This document shows positions 24,762-33,053 of a stretch of 64,000 bases of DNA, in pieces (position 1 is the stretch's first letter; each line of letters starts with the position of its first letter). The position numbers and the translations under genes are program-made. Below the pieces are notes generated by a model that was not told the DNA's origin, did not search any database, and was given only the letters and a program-made list of their open reading frames with translations. This stretch comes from Rodentibacter haemolyticus (lineage in GTDB: Bacteria > Pseudomonadota > Gammaproteobacteria > Enterobacterales > Pasteurellaceae): the NCBI RefSeq assembly GCF_015356115.1, contig NZ_CP063056.1:682001-746000 (forward strand), given 5' to 3'.

Positions 24762-25007
24762 TTACTTTAAGAAAAACCCGATTATAAAATTTCTGAAATC
24801 AAAAAATTTATAATCGGGCTTTTCAAAAAATTTCCCTGCGTGTTTTGCTTTTCGCTGGTAGCTTCCTTTCCCTTTGCGTTTTTTCTCAATACGCTGACGG
24901 AATAATTTATCCCGTAATAATGCCATAATTGCATTATCTTTCACAACACCACGGGTGTGTTGATAAACGGCTTGATTTTCAACCGCACTTTTCTGTTTTT
25001 TTGCCAT
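24762..25007 (-). CDS. arfA: Alternative ribosome-rescue factor A (from a non-stop message)
   Basis: An 81-codon frame with the ArfA signature: YQHTRGVVKDNAIMALL (from about residue 14), LFRQRIEKKRKGKGSYQRKAKH, then a divergent tail. ArfA recruits release factor 2 to ribosomes stalled without a stop codon when trans-translation fails. A perfect 12-bp hairpin with a U-tract lies inside the coding region upstream of the stop codon, so most transcripts should end before the stop, as described for E. coli and other proteobacterial arfA genes. The peptide would then be tagged and destroyed by tmRNA unless that system is overloaded. I use the ATG at 25005-25007, with AAGGA upstream; the TTG before it is less likely. 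Confidence 0.92.
   Translation of the reverse strand: MAKKQKSAVENQAVYQHTRGVVKDNAIMALLRDKLFRQRIEKKRKGKGSYQRKAKHAGKFFEKPDYKFFDFRNFIIGFFLK
24771..24818 (-). terminator. Intragenic intrinsic terminator in arfA
   Basis: On the minus strand CCCGATTATAAA (24818-24807) pairs perfectly with TTTATAATCGGG (24788-24777) around an 18-base loop, followed by TTTTTC (24776-24771). The arfA stop codon is at 24762-24764, beyond the termination point, so the product mRNA lacks a stop. Confidence 0.9.
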
Positions 25008-25025
25008 CAATTTTTCCTTAAACTT

Positions 25026-25054
25026 AAAAAAGCCGCGAAGTGATTTTCACGGCT
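25026..25054 (-). terminator. Terminator of arsC/yfgD
   Basis: On the minus strand AGCCGTGAA and a partner ending CGCGGCT pair imperfectly and are followed by TTTTTTAAG. It separates arsC from arfA. Confidence 0.75.
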
Positions 25055-25081
25055 ACCGTATTATACGCATAAACGTTAAAA

Positions 25082-25432
25082 TTACAAAATCGCCAATACG
25101 CTTTCCGGCGGTCGTCCGATTTTTGCTTTCTCGCCATTCACTACTATCGGACGCTCCATAAGTTCGGAATGTTTGCTCATCGCTTGTAATAAATCCGTCT
25201 TGGTTAACGCCGGATTATCTAAACCTAAGGATTTATACAACTCGTCTTTCACACGCATCATTTGACGTATATCAAGAATCCCTAATCTATCGGCAATTTG
25301 TTGCAACTCGGAAACCGAATATTGTTTTTGTAAATAAAGCTCAATGGTCGGCTGAATGCCTTGCGCTTCAAGCAGTGCTAGGGTTTCCCGGCTTTTTGAA
25401 CAACCTGGGTTGTGATAAATAATAATCGACAT
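25082..25432 (-). CDS. arsC: ArsC-family reductase (YfgD-like)
   Basis: A 116-residue thioredoxin-fold protein of the arsenate reductase family. The N-terminal IIIYHNPGCSKSRETL carries the reactive Cys11, and the C-terminal RPIVVNGEKAKIGRPPESV motif supplies the oxyanion-binding Arg residues. No ars operon genes are nearby; the divergent neighbour is perM, the same pair as yfgD-yfgO in E. coli. YfgD-type function in general thiol chemistry is therefore as likely as arsenate reduction. Confidence 0.85.
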   Translation of the reverse strand: MSIIIYHNPGCSKSRETLALLEAQGIQPTIELYLQKQYSVSELQQIADRLGILDIRQMMRVKDELYKSLGLDNPALTKTDLLQAMSKHSELMERPIVVNGEKAKIGRPPESVLAIL

Positions 25433-25510
25433 AGAATTTCTCTCCGCTTGGCTATAACTAGGGGGAATTTTAACTTATAATGGCGCAAAATACTTGATTG
25501 GATGCTCATT

Positions 25511-26560
25511 ATGTTAGAAATGTTAAAAAGTTGGTATGCTCGCCGTTTGAGTGACCCGCAAGCAATGGGATTACTGGCAATTTTACTTTTTGGCTTTATC
25601 GCAATTTATTTTTTCGGCGATTTAATTGCACCGTTACTAATTGCCATCGTATTAGCATATTTATTGGAAATGCCCATTCATTTTCTCACCAATAATCTAA
25701 AATTTCCACGAGTGTTGGCAACCATTATCATTTTCGGCGGATTTATTGGCGTTGCAATCGTGTTCTTTCTTGTGCTTGTACCAATGTTATGGAACCAAAC
25801 CGTCTCATTATTAAGCGATTTACCCGCTATGTTCAACAAGCTCAATGAATGGTTGCTCGCTTTGCCTGAACATTACCCGGAATTAATCGACTATTCTATG
25901 GTGGATGCCATTTTCAATTCTGTACGTGAAAAAATTCTCGGCTTCGGTGAGTCGGCAGTGAAACTTTCTCTCGCCTCAATTATGAATTTGGTATCACTGG
26001 GCATTTACGCCTTTTTAGTGCCTTTAATGATGTTTTTTATGCTAAAAGACAAAAGTGAACTTTTACAAGGCGTAAGCCGATTTTTACCACGCAATCGCCA
26101 TTTAGCCTTCAAAGTTTGGACGGAAATGCAGCAACAAATTGCGAATTACATTCACGGTAAATTATTGGAAATTCTGATCGTAACACTGGTAACTTACGTG
26201 ATTTTCTTAATCTTCGGCTTGAATTATCCGCTATTATTGGCATTTGCCGTGGGGCTTTCCGTATTAGTGCCTTATATCGGTGCGGTATTAGTTACGATTC
26301 CGGTGGCACTTGTTGCGCTTTTCCAATTTGGTATCAGCCCGACATTTTGGTATATCATTATCGCTTTTGCAGTGAGCCAATTATTAGACGGAAACTTACT
26401 CGTACCTTATTTATTCTCTGAAGCGGTAAATTTACATCCATTAATCATCATCGTCTCCGTGCTTATTTTTGGTGGTTTATGGGGGTTCTGGGGCGTATTT
26501 TTTGCCATTCCTCTCGCCACTTTAGTAAAAGCGGTGGTAAATGCCTTGCCAGAAAATTAA
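25511..26560 (+). CDS. perM: AI-2E family transporter / PerM-type permease (YfgO-like)
   Basis: A 349-residue inner-membrane protein with about eight helices. The first pair surrounds APLLIAIVLAYLLEMP, and the C-terminal half holds the family block PLLLAFAVGLSVLVPYIGAV, with PEN at the C-terminus. I start at MLEMLKSWYARRLSDP (ATG 25511), which lines up with the E. coli YfgO opening; an ATG three codons upstream is possible. Family members have been linked to AI-2 export, but YfgO-type proteins have no firm substrate. A terminator follows the stop. Confidence 0.85.
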   Translation: MLEMLKSWYARRLSDPQAMGLLAILLFGFIAIYFFGDLIAPLLIAIVLAYLLEMPIHFLTNNLKFPRVLATIIIFGGFIGVAIVFFLVLVPMLWNQTVSLLSDLPAMFNKLNEWLLALPEHYPELIDYSMVDAIFNSVREKILGFGESAVKLSLASIMNLVSLGIYAFLVPLMMFFMLKDKSELLQGVSRFLPRNRHLAFKVWTEMQQQIANYIHGKLLEILIVTLVTYVIFLIFGLNYPLLLAFAVGLSVLVPYIGAVLVTIPVALVALFQFGISPTFWYIIIAFAVSQLLDGNLLVPYLFSEAVNLHPLIIIVSVLIFGGLWGFWGVFFAIPLATLVKAVVNALPEN

Positions 26561-26564
26561 ATAG

Positions 26565-26592
26565 AAAGTCGGATTACCCCGACTTTTCTTTT
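26565..26592. terminator. Terminator shared by perM and trmO
   Basis: AAAGTCGG (26565-26572), loop ATTACC, CCGACTTT (26579-26586), then TCTTTTTCT. The hairpin overlaps the trmO stop codon on the other strand. Confidence 0.85.
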
Positions 26593-27299
26593 TCTATACT
26601 CAGCACTTCAACCACATCCAGTGTTTCAGGTTTGATCCGCCATTTCACGTTAAAATCATACAAACTTATGCCGTAAATTCGCTCGCTAGGCTTGCCTTGT
26701 TGATAAGCCGGACGGGGATCTTGCTCAATCACTTCACGAATAAAACGTGCTAAGTGCGGTCGTTTTTCTTCAAGTTTTTTAACCGCACTTTGCGCCTGTT
26801 CGGTAAATTCTATTTTCAGTTTCGCCTGCGGTTTTTCTTGTGCAAAGCCGGAGCGGGCATTAGGTTCACTATCGGCGTAAGCAATATAGGGCTTAATGTC
26901 AAAAATCGGCGTACCATCCACCAAATCCACTGCGCCAAGATGCAAAAACACTTTGCCCTGAATACATTCTACTTTGCGTAATTCAACTTTGGATAATCCC
27001 AATGGATTAGGGCGATGCGTTGCACGAGAGGCAAATACGCCTACCCGTTGATTTCCTCCTAAACGGGGAGGACGCACCCTAGGTTGCCATTTTCCCTGCT
27101 GAATTTTATCAAACTGAAAAATCAACCAAAGATGACTGAATTGTTCCAGCCCTTTCACCGTTTCCGGCGAATTATAAGGTGGAAGTAACTCCACAATCCC
27201 AACGCCATCTTGAACCAAATTCGGTTGGCGTGGCACAGAAAATTTTTCTTTATAAGGTGTGTGGATAATCGCAATAGGCATCAATGTTAAGTCATTCAT
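26574..27299 (-). CDS. trmO: tRNA (N6-threonylcarbamoyladenosine37-N6)-methyltransferase TrmO
   Basis: A 241-residue TsaA/YaeB-family SAM-dependent methyltransferase acting on t6A37 of threonine tRNA. The family blocks IGVI-like AIIHTPYKEKFSVPRQP, FSHLWLIFQF, RPPRLGGNQRVGVFASRATHRPNPLGLS, and VDLVDGTPIFDIKPYI are all present, ending with the DPRPAYQ and YDFNVKWR C-terminal segment typical of the gamma-proteobacterial longer form. Two uptake signals of opposite orientation lie inside (near 26752 and 26779) and form part of the coding sequence. It is divergent from menA. Confidence 0.95.
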   Translation of the reverse strand: MNDLTLMPIAIIHTPYKEKFSVPRQPNLVQDGVGIVELLPPYNSPETVKGLEQFSHLWLIFQFDKIQQGKWQPRVRPPRLGGNQRVGVFASRATHRPNPLGLSKVELRKVECIQGKVFLHLGAVDLVDGTPIFDIKPYIAYADSEPNARSGFAQEKPQAKLKIEFTEQAQSAVKKLEEKRPHLARFIREVIEQDPRPAYQQGKPSERIYGISLYDFNVKWRIKPETLDVVEVLSIEKEKSG

Positions 27300-27360
27300 A
27301 AGTGCATTATTTCAGTGTAGAATACGCGCCTTATTGTAATTAAAAGTGCGGTCAAAAAAA

Positions 27361-28272
27361 ATGACAAATAAAAAATTGAAAATGTGGTGGGAAACAGCCA
27401 GACCAAAAACCTTACCTTTAGCATTAGCCTCGATCTTCACCGGCTCGGCACTTGGCTATCGAGCAAATCCCGAGGGATTTAATATATCGGTAATGGTGCT
27501 TTGTTTGCTGACAACCATTTTATTACAAGTACTTTCCAACTTCGCCAATGACTACGGCGATCATCAAAAAGGTTCCGACACGACAGAACGTATCGGTCCA
27601 TTACGTGGCATTCAAAAAGGCGCAATTTCAGCACAAGAACTAAAATGGGGCTTGATATTGATGATCTTGGCAAGCTTCGTTTCCGGCAGCTTTCTCATTG
27701 GCATTGCTTATAAGAGCTTATCCGATTTATTGTTTTTTACCGGTCTTGGTATTTTAGCTATTATTGCCGCCATCACTTACACGGTAGGAGCAAAACCCTA
27801 TGGTTATATGGGATTAGGCGATATTTCCGTGCTAGTATTTTTCGGTTTGATAGGTGTAGGCGGCACTTATTACTTACAAACACATAATATCGATAGTGCA
27901 ATAATCTTACCGGCGATAAGCTCAGGATTATTAGCAAGTGCAGTGTTAAATATCAATAACTTACGTGATATTGAACAAGATGCTAAAGCAAGCAAAAACA
28001 CCCTTGCCGTGCGTTTAGGCGCACATAAAGGGCGTATTTATCACTGTATTTTATTGGGTTTAGCCGCCTTGTGTTACCTAGTTTTTGCGCTACTCACCGC
28101 AACTTCGTGGGCAAATTATTTGTTTTTGATTGCCTATCCGTTACTTGTCAAACACGCCTCCTTTGTTTACCGTAGTACGAGACCTGAGACCTTACGCCCG
28201 ATGCTTGCGCAGATGTCAATGATTTCGTTATTCATCAATCTGTTATTTAGTTTAGGCTTGCTTATCGGCTAA
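27361..28272 (+). CDS. menA: 1,4-dihydroxy-2-naphthoate polyprenyltransferase
   Basis: A 303-residue UbiA-family membrane enzyme that prenylates DHNA in menaquinone synthesis. The first Asp-rich motif is NFANDYGDHQKGSD (near residue 55) and the second is NNLRDIEQDAKASKNTL; about eight helices surround them. The opening WWETARPKTLPLAL is diagnostic for MenA. I start at the ATG 27361; the longer reading would start at a GTG inside an uptake signal. rraA follows 45 bases downstream, the same order as in E. coli. Confidence 0.96.
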   Translation: MTNKKLKMWWETARPKTLPLALASIFTGSALGYRANPEGFNISVMVLCLLTTILLQVLSNFANDYGDHQKGSDTTERIGPLRGIQKGAISAQELKWGLILMILASFVSGSFLIGIAYKSLSDLLFFTGLGILAIIAAITYTVGAKPYGYMGLGDISVLVFFGLIGVGGTYYLQTHNIDSAIILPAISSGLLASAVLNINNLRDIEQDAKASKNTLAVRLGAHKGRIYHCILLGLAALCYLVFALLTATSWANYLFLIAYPLLVKHASFVYRSTRPETLRPMLAQMSMISLFINLLFSLGLLIG

Positions 28273-28317
28273 ATCGGAATATACTTAGGCTTATCTCAAA
28301 TTTTGATAGGGGAATTT

Positions 28318-28818
28318 ATGTTTATTGATACTTCAGAACTTTGCGATCTTTATGCAGATCAAGTGGATGTGGTCGAACCGATTTTTTCAAGTTTTGGCGG
28401 CATAAGCAATTTCTATGGAAGAGTTACAACCGTGAAATGCTTTGAAAATAATGGCTTAATCGCTGAAGTATTAGAAGAAAACGGTGCAGGGCGTGTGTTG
28501 GTTATTGATGGTGGCGGTGCGGTTCGCCGCGGTCTAATCGATGCGGAACTTGCTCAACTCGCGGCAGATAACGACTGGGAAGGCATTATCGTTTATGGAG
28601 CGGTTCGCCAAATTCAGCAACTCGAAAATATTGATATCGGCATTCAAGCATTAGCTCCGATTCCTGTCAGTGCAGATGAAAATAATACCGGAGAAAGCGA
28701 TATTCCGGTTAATTTTGGCGGCGTAACATTCTTCCCGGAAGACTACATTTATGCCGATCTCACAGGCATCCTCCTCTCGCAAGAAGCCCTTGATTTAGAA
28801 GGATTTGAAGAAGAATAA
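28318..28818 (+). CDS. rraA: Regulator of ribonuclease E activity A
   Basis: A 166-residue protein that binds RNase E and inhibits RNA decay. The sequence carries the RraA blocks DTSELCDLYADQVDVVEP, VKCFENNGL, the ring-forming VLVIDGGGAVRRGLIDAELAQLA and GVTFFPEDYIYAD. I start at ATG 28318 with AGGGGA upstream. It was formerly annotated as MenG because of its place after menA, but it lacks methyltransferase motifs. Confidence 0.97.
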   Translation: MFIDTSELCDLYADQVDVVEPIFSSFGGISNFYGRVTTVKCFENNGLIAEVLEENGAGRVLVIDGGGAVRRGLIDAELAQLAADNDWEGIIVYGAVRQIQQLENIDIGIQALAPIPVSADENNTGESDIPVNFGGVTFFPEDYIYADLTGILLSQEALDLEGFEEE

Positions 28819-28828
28819 GCAAAACACC

Positions 28829-28860
28829 AAAGTGCGGTTAAAAATAACCGCACTTTTTTT
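28829..28860 (+). terminator. Terminator of rraA built from inverted uptake signals
   Basis: AAAGTGCGGTTA (28829-28840) and TAACCGCACTTT (28846-28857) pair perfectly over 12 bp, followed by a T-run. Confidence 0.9.
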
Positions 28861-28969
28861 GTTAAATTTTTTGCACTTGATCACACTTTTTAATTTTGCT
28901 CATTGCAAGTTTGTAACATTCCTTTAACATTGATTCGTTTATTTGATTATAAAAATGTAGGGGGACTTT

Positions 28970-30355
28970 ATGAACACAACATCTTCAGGTAAAAGCCATA
29001 AAAACAGCATCATATTCCTTGCCGATATCGTGCTATTTTTTGTTTTGTTAAAATTCTTGCCTTTTGCATCCAAAGAAAATGCAGGTCTTGCATTATTAGG
29101 CTTTATCGCTGTACTTTGGTTAAGCGAGGCATTACACGTTACGATTACGGCGTTACTTGTGCCATTATTGGCTATTTCATTAGATTTAGTCACCACCAAG
29201 CAAGCACTTGCTGCGTTTTCCGACCCAACGATTTTCCTCTTCTTTGGCGGCTTTGCCTTAGCGACGGCATTGCATATGCAAAAGCTCGATAAAATGATCG
29301 CCAATAAAATTATGGCACTTGCCAAAGGAAACCTTTTAATCGCCGTCATCTATCTTTTTTTAATTACCGCCTTCCTTTCTATGTGGATGAGTAACACCGC
29401 AACTGCCGCAATGATGTTGCCGCTCGCCATGGGGATTTTAAGCCAAATGGATCGCGAGAAAGAACACAATACTTATGTGTTCGTATTATTAGGCATTGCC
29501 TATAGTGCCAGCATAGGCGGCATGGGAACCCTAGTCGGCAGTCCGCCGAATGCTATCGTAGCCAGTAACCTACACCTCAGTTTCTCCGATTGGTTATGGT
29601 ATGGTTTACCGATTATGATCATTTTATTACCTTTAATGATCGGCACGCTCTGGATTGTTTTCAAACCGAAACTCAATGTCCATTTTGAACAATCCTTTGA
29701 AAAAATCGAAATGAATTCCCAACGGATTCTCACACTTGTCATTTTCATTTTTATCGCATTTTGTTGGGTATTTAGCTCAAAAATCAATCCGTTTTTTAGC
29801 GGACTATTGGGACTGCAAAAAAATATCGCCAGTTTCGACAGCGTTGTCGCCTTATTTGCCGCAATCATCATTTGTGCAACAGGAGTCGCAACCTGGAAAC
29901 AAATTCAAGAAAACACCGATTGGGGCGTATTAATGCTATTTGGCGGCGGATTGACGCTAAGTGCGGTATTGAAAGATTCCGGCGCAAGTAAAATTCTTGC
30001 AGACGGTATCGTGTTCCTCGTACAAGGCCAACACTACTATCTCATCGGATTATTAGTCGCTACTTTTATTATTTTCTTAACCGAATTTACCTCCAATACC
30101 GCCAGTGCAGCATTACTTGTGCCGATTTTCATCTCTATCGCACAGTCTTTGGGCATTCCGGAAATCGGTCTTGCCTTGATAATCGGATTAGGTGCCTCTT
30201 GCGCATTTATGCTACCGGTAGCAACACCACCGAATGCCATCGTATTTGGTAGCGGAGAGATAAAACAAAGCGAAATGGTGAAAGCAGGGTTTGTCTTAAA
30301 TATTGTTTGTGTGTTCGTCATCGCCACATTCGGATACCTATTCTGGCTAAGCTAA
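28970..30355 (+). CDS. DASS-family sodium:dicarboxylate/anion symporter (SLC13-like)
   Basis: A 461-residue inner-membrane carrier. It has the two repeated substrate/sodium motifs of the DASS fold: SNTATAAMMLP (near residue 143) and SNTASAALLVP (near residue 378), plus hairpin motifs SPPNAIVAS and TPPNAIVFG. Relatives such as VcINDY import C4-dicarboxylates or citrate with sodium. Substrate cannot be fixed here; there are no metabolic neighbours to help. The 150-base upstream gap contains a partial CRP-like site (28867-28888, good right half TCACA, poor left half). Confidence 0.88.
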   Translation: MNTTSSGKSHKNSIIFLADIVLFFVLLKFLPFASKENAGLALLGFIAVLWLSEALHVTITALLVPLLAISLDLVTTKQALAAFSDPTIFLFFGGFALATALHMQKLDKMIANKIMALAKGNLLIAVIYLFLITAFLSMWMSNTATAAMMLPLAMGILSQMDREKEHNTYVFVLLGIAYSASIGGMGTLVGSPPNAIVASNLHLSFSDWLWYGLPIMIILLPLMIGTLWIVFKPKLNVHFEQSFEKIEMNSQRILTLVIFIFIAFCWVFSSKINPFFSGLLGLQKNIASFDSVVALFAAIIICATGVATWKQIQENTDWGVLMLFGGGLTLSAVLKDSGASKILADGIVFLVQGQHYYLIGLLVATFIIFLTEFTSNTASAALLVPIFISIAQSLGIPEIGLALIIGLGASCAFMLPVATPPNAIVFGSGEIKQSEMVKAGFVLNIVCVFVIATFGYLFWLS

Positions 30356-30410
30356 ACGGAGCAAAATATTTAAAAAACGACCGCACTTTGATTTACAGCT
30401 CAAAATTTTA

Positions 30411-30426
30411 TCGCAAACGTTTGCTC
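30411..30426 (+). promoter_or_regulatory. PurR operator of purM
   Basis: TCGCAAACGTTTGCTC contains the perfect dodecamer GCAAACGTTTGC (30413-30424), the core of the enteric PurR box ACGCAAACGTTTGCGT. A TACAAT -10-like hexamer at 30434-30439 places the operator over the -35 region, the usual repressing position. Confidence 0.85.
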
Positions 30427-30476
30427 AAACTGATACAATCCGCGCTGATTTTATTTAACTGACACAGGGATTCATT

Positions 30477-31514
30477 GTGAGCAAACAATCATTAAGTTAT
30501 AAAGATGCCGGTGTAGATATCAATGCCGGCAACGAACTTGTCGAACGAATCAAACCGCATGTAAAACGCACCACCCGTCCGGAAGTCATTGGTGGATTAG
30601 GGGGATTCGGGGCATTGTGCGCGATTCCAAGCAAATATAAAGAACCGATCTTAGTTTCCGGCACCGATGGCGTAGGGACAAAATTACGCTTGGCGATTGA
30701 TTTGAAAAAACACGATACCATTGGTATAGATTTAGTTGCAATGTGTGTGAATGATTTAGTGGTACAAGGTGCCGAGCCGCTGTTTTTCTTAGATTATTAC
30801 GCTACCGGAAAATTGGAAGTAGATGTTGCCTCTGATGTGGTCAAAGGCATTGCGGAAGGCTGTGTACAATCAGGATGTGCGCTTGTAGGCGGTGAAACGG
30901 CTGAAATGCCGGGTATGTACCACGAAGGCGATTACGATTTAGCCGGTTTCTGTGTCGGTGTGGTTGAAAAATCTGAAATTATTGATGGCAGCCAAGTGCG
31001 TAACGGCGACGCGTTAATTGCGTTAGGCTCAAGCGGTCCGCACTCAAACGGCTATTCTTTAATTCGTAAAGTGATTGAAGTTTCCGGTGTAAATCCGGCA
31101 ACGGAACAATTAGCCGGTAAGCCATTAAGTGAGCAAGTCCTTGCCCCTACTAAAATTTATGTAAAATCTGTTTTATCTCTCATCAAACAAACCGGTGTTC
31201 ACGCCATCGCACATCTCACCGGAGGCGGCTTTTGGGAAAATATTCCACGAGTATTACCGAAAAACACCAAAGCTGTCATTGATGAGAAAAGCTGGGAATG
31301 GCAACCGATTTTTAAATGGTTACAAGAACAAGGAAATATTTCCACTTATGAAATGTACCGCACTTTCAACTGTGGCGTAGGTATGGTGATTGCATTGCCA
31401 CAAGATCAAGTGGAAACCGCACTGGCGATTTTAAAACAAGCAGGTGAAAATGCGTGGCTTATCGGACACATTGAGTCTGCAGCGGATAGCGAAGAACAAG
31501 TCGTTATTCAATAA
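30477..31514 (+). CDS. purM: Phosphoribosylformylglycinamidine cyclo-ligase (AIR synthetase)
   Basis: A 345-residue purine enzyme (step 5) closing the imidazole ring of AIR with ATP. Family motifs are clear: LSYKDAGVDINAG, GGLGGFGALC, VSGTDGVGTKLRLA, MCVNDLVVQGAEPLFFLDYYATGKL, GGETAEMPGMY and the C-terminal HLTGGGFWEN. The start is a GTG with a GGGA ribosome-binding site. The PurR box upstream indicates repression when purines are abundant. A strong terminator-like hairpin separates it from purN. Confidence 0.98.
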   Translation: MSKQSLSYKDAGVDINAGNELVERIKPHVKRTTRPEVIGGLGGFGALCAIPSKYKEPILVSGTDGVGTKLRLAIDLKKHDTIGIDLVAMCVNDLVVQGAEPLFFLDYYATGKLEVDVASDVVKGIAEGCVQSGCALVGGETAEMPGMYHEGDYDLAGFCVGVVEKSEIIDGSQVRNGDALIALGSSGPHSNGYSLIRKVIEVSGVNPATEQLAGKPLSEQVLAPTKIYVKSVLSLIKQTGVHAIAHLTGGGFWENIPRVLPKNTKAVIDEKSWEWQPIFKWLQEQGNISTYEMYRTFNCGVGMVIALPQDQVETALAILKQAGENAWLIGHIESAADSEEQVVIQ

Positions 31515-31527
31515 TCTCTTCAATCTG

Positions 31528-31556
31528 AGGCGAATGAAAATTCGCCTTTTCTTTTT
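31528..31556 (+). terminator. Terminator/attenuator between purM and purN
   Basis: AGGCGAAT (31528-31535), tetraloop GAAA, ATTCGCCT (31540-31547), then TTTCTTTTTT. Perfect stem; purN expression must depend on read-through or its own promoter. Confidence 0.9.
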
Positions 31557-31573
31557 TCTCTCTTAGGGTTGTT

Positions 31574-32212
31574 ATGAAAAAAATTGCTGTTTTAATTTCG
31601 GGGCAAGGAACGAATCTTCAAGCCATTATTGATGCTTGTGAAAAAAGTTTTATTCCTGCTCAAATCGCTTGTGTTGTCAGTAACAAAACCGAAGCATTTG
31701 GGTTAGAACGGGCAAAAAGTGCGGTCATTCCCACACAAGTTTTTTTGCGCCAACACTTCATAAATAATACGGAAATGGATAATGCCATCGGTGATTATTT
31801 ACAAACAATGAAAGTGGATTTAATTGTACTTGCCGGTTATATGAAAATTTTAACCCCGGCCTTTACCCAACGTTTCCCCGGAAAAATACTGAATATTCAC
31901 CCTTCCCTACTGCCTAAATATGCAGGCTTACATACTTATCAACGAGCATTAGATGCCGGAGATACAGAACATGGAACAACCGTGCATTTTGTGAATGAGG
32001 AGGTCGATGGCGGTGCAATCATATTACAAGCCAAAGTACCGATTTTTCCTGACGACAATGTGGAAGATATTGAATTACGAACAAGAGAACAAGAATATGC
32101 CATTTATCCGATGGTAATTAAATGGTTTATTGAAGAACGCCTACACCTAAAAGACGGCATAGCCTATTTAGACGGAAAACCGCTACCAAAGCAAGGCTAT
32201 GCCAACGAATAA
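31574..32212 (+). CDS. purN: Phosphoribosylglycinamide formyltransferase
   Basis: A 212-residue GAR transformylase (purine step 3) using 10-formyl-tetrahydrofolate. The N-terminal phosphate loop ISGQGTNLQAIID, the catalytic Asn/His region ILNIHPSLLPKYAGLHTY and the later Asp in HFVNEEVDGGAIILQ are visible. An uptake signal lies inside near 31715. The purM-purN pairing is the same as in E. coli; a terminator follows. Confidence 0.97.
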   Translation: MKKIAVLISGQGTNLQAIIDACEKSFIPAQIACVVSNKTEAFGLERAKSAVIPTQVFLRQHFINNTEMDNAIGDYLQTMKVDLIVLAGYMKILTPAFTQRFPGKILNIHPSLLPKYAGLHTYQRALDAGDTEHGTTVHFVNEEVDGGAIILQAKVPIFPDDNVEDIELRTREQEYAIYPMVIKWFIEERLHLKDGIAYLDGKPLPKQGYANE

Positions 32213-32228
32213 TAAAGCACAAAAGAAA

Positions 32229-32256
32229 AGCGATGAAATCATTCATCGCTTTTTAT
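32229..32256 (+). terminator. Terminator of purN
   Basis: AGCGATGAA (32229-32237), loop ATCA, TTCATCGCT (32242-32250), then TTTTATA. It lies between convergent purN and ompW. Confidence 0.88.
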
Positions 32257-32279
32257 AATATAGAGGACAAATTATTTTA

Positions 32280-32963
32280 TTAGAAACGATAAGCTAAACC
32301 GGTGAAGAATACAAATGGATCAAGTTTAAGTTTCACTTCATGCTCATAACCGGCAGTGACCGCTGGAACTTTAAATTTAGCAGTTGTTTTAATGCGGGTG
32401 TACCACATTGCCGTATTCAAATATAAATTATCGGTTAATTTAATATCAATACCAGCATTTACAACAGGAGCGAAAGAATGTTTCTTCACGTTAACATCAG
32501 TAATTAACGCATTGGTTGATTTTGCATTAAAGAAACGCGTATAGTTTAAACCCACACCAAGATATGGGCGAGAGCCTGCATCTTTATCTAAGAAATAATA
32601 CTGTACATATAGGCTCGGAGGTAATTGTTTTAGTTTCACCACATCACCTAAATTATCACCAACAGCTCCTCTCGTTAAAGTACTTAATCCCGGCACATTC
32701 GCTTTCACCTTGTGTGAGAATGGCGTTGCGCCTAATAACTCTAAACCAATATTGTCGGTAAACATATAAGTACCGGTCAAACCTAGCTGTGCATTATCAC
32801 TCACTTCTAAATTAACCGGTACTGCAGTTTTAGTTGTAGATTCCGAATTTGCTGACACAAACACACCACCGGCACGTAAAATAAAATCACCCGCTTGATG
32901 TGCGCTTGCTACGCCACTAAATAATGCGGCAGTTAAACCTAATGCAAGTGTTGTTTTTTTCAT
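32280..32963 (-). CDS. ompW: Outer-membrane protein OmpW
   Basis: A 227-residue 8-stranded beta-barrel. A signal peptide ends at VASA (about residue 21), followed by HQAGDFILRAGGVFVSA, the GLTGTYMFTDNIGLELLGATPFSHKV block and YVQYYFLDKDAGSRPYLGVGLNYTRFF, ending in GLAYRF with the terminal Phe used for outer-membrane assembly. OmpW forms a narrow hydrophobic channel. It is divergent from yciCBA, the same neighbourhood as in E. coli. A CRP/FNR-type dyad lies in the shared upstream region at a spacing suitable for activation. Confidence 0.97.
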   Translation of the reverse strand: MKKTTLALGLTAALFSGVASAHQAGDFILRAGGVFVSANSESTTKTAVPVNLEVSDNAQLGLTGTYMFTDNIGLELLGATPFSHKVKANVPGLSTLTRGAVGDNLGDVVKLKQLPPSLYVQYYFLDKDAGSRPYLGVGLNYTRFFNAKSTNALITDVNVKKHSFAPVVNAGIDIKLTDNLYLNTAMWYTRIKTTAKFKVPAVTAGYEHEVKLKLDPFVFFTGLAYRF

Positions 32964-33029
32964 ATTGAACTCCTTAAGTATTATTTTGATTGGATAACCA
33001 TAAAAAATATATGGCTATCTACGCCGTGC

Positions 33030-33035
33030 AATATA
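33030..33035 (-). promoter_or_regulatory. Putative -10 box of the ompW promoter
   Basis: TATATT on the minus strand. The centre lies 32 bases downstream of the CRP/FNR-type dyad centre, which would put that site at about -41.5. Confidence 0.45.
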
Positions 33036-33053
33036 CTTCATTTTGAGTAGTCA

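Noticed and set aside
25082..25432. Part of an arsenic-resistance operon
   Set aside because: No arsB, arsR or arsH is near, and the perM neighbour points to the housekeeping yfgD context.
28318..28818. MenG methyltransferase after menA
   Set aside because: The protein is clearly RraA; it lacks SAM-binding motifs and only shares the historical position.
28867..28888. CRP-like site upstream of the DASS transporter
   Set aside because: Only the right half (TCACA) is good, and the spacing to the candidate -10 boxes is not canonical.
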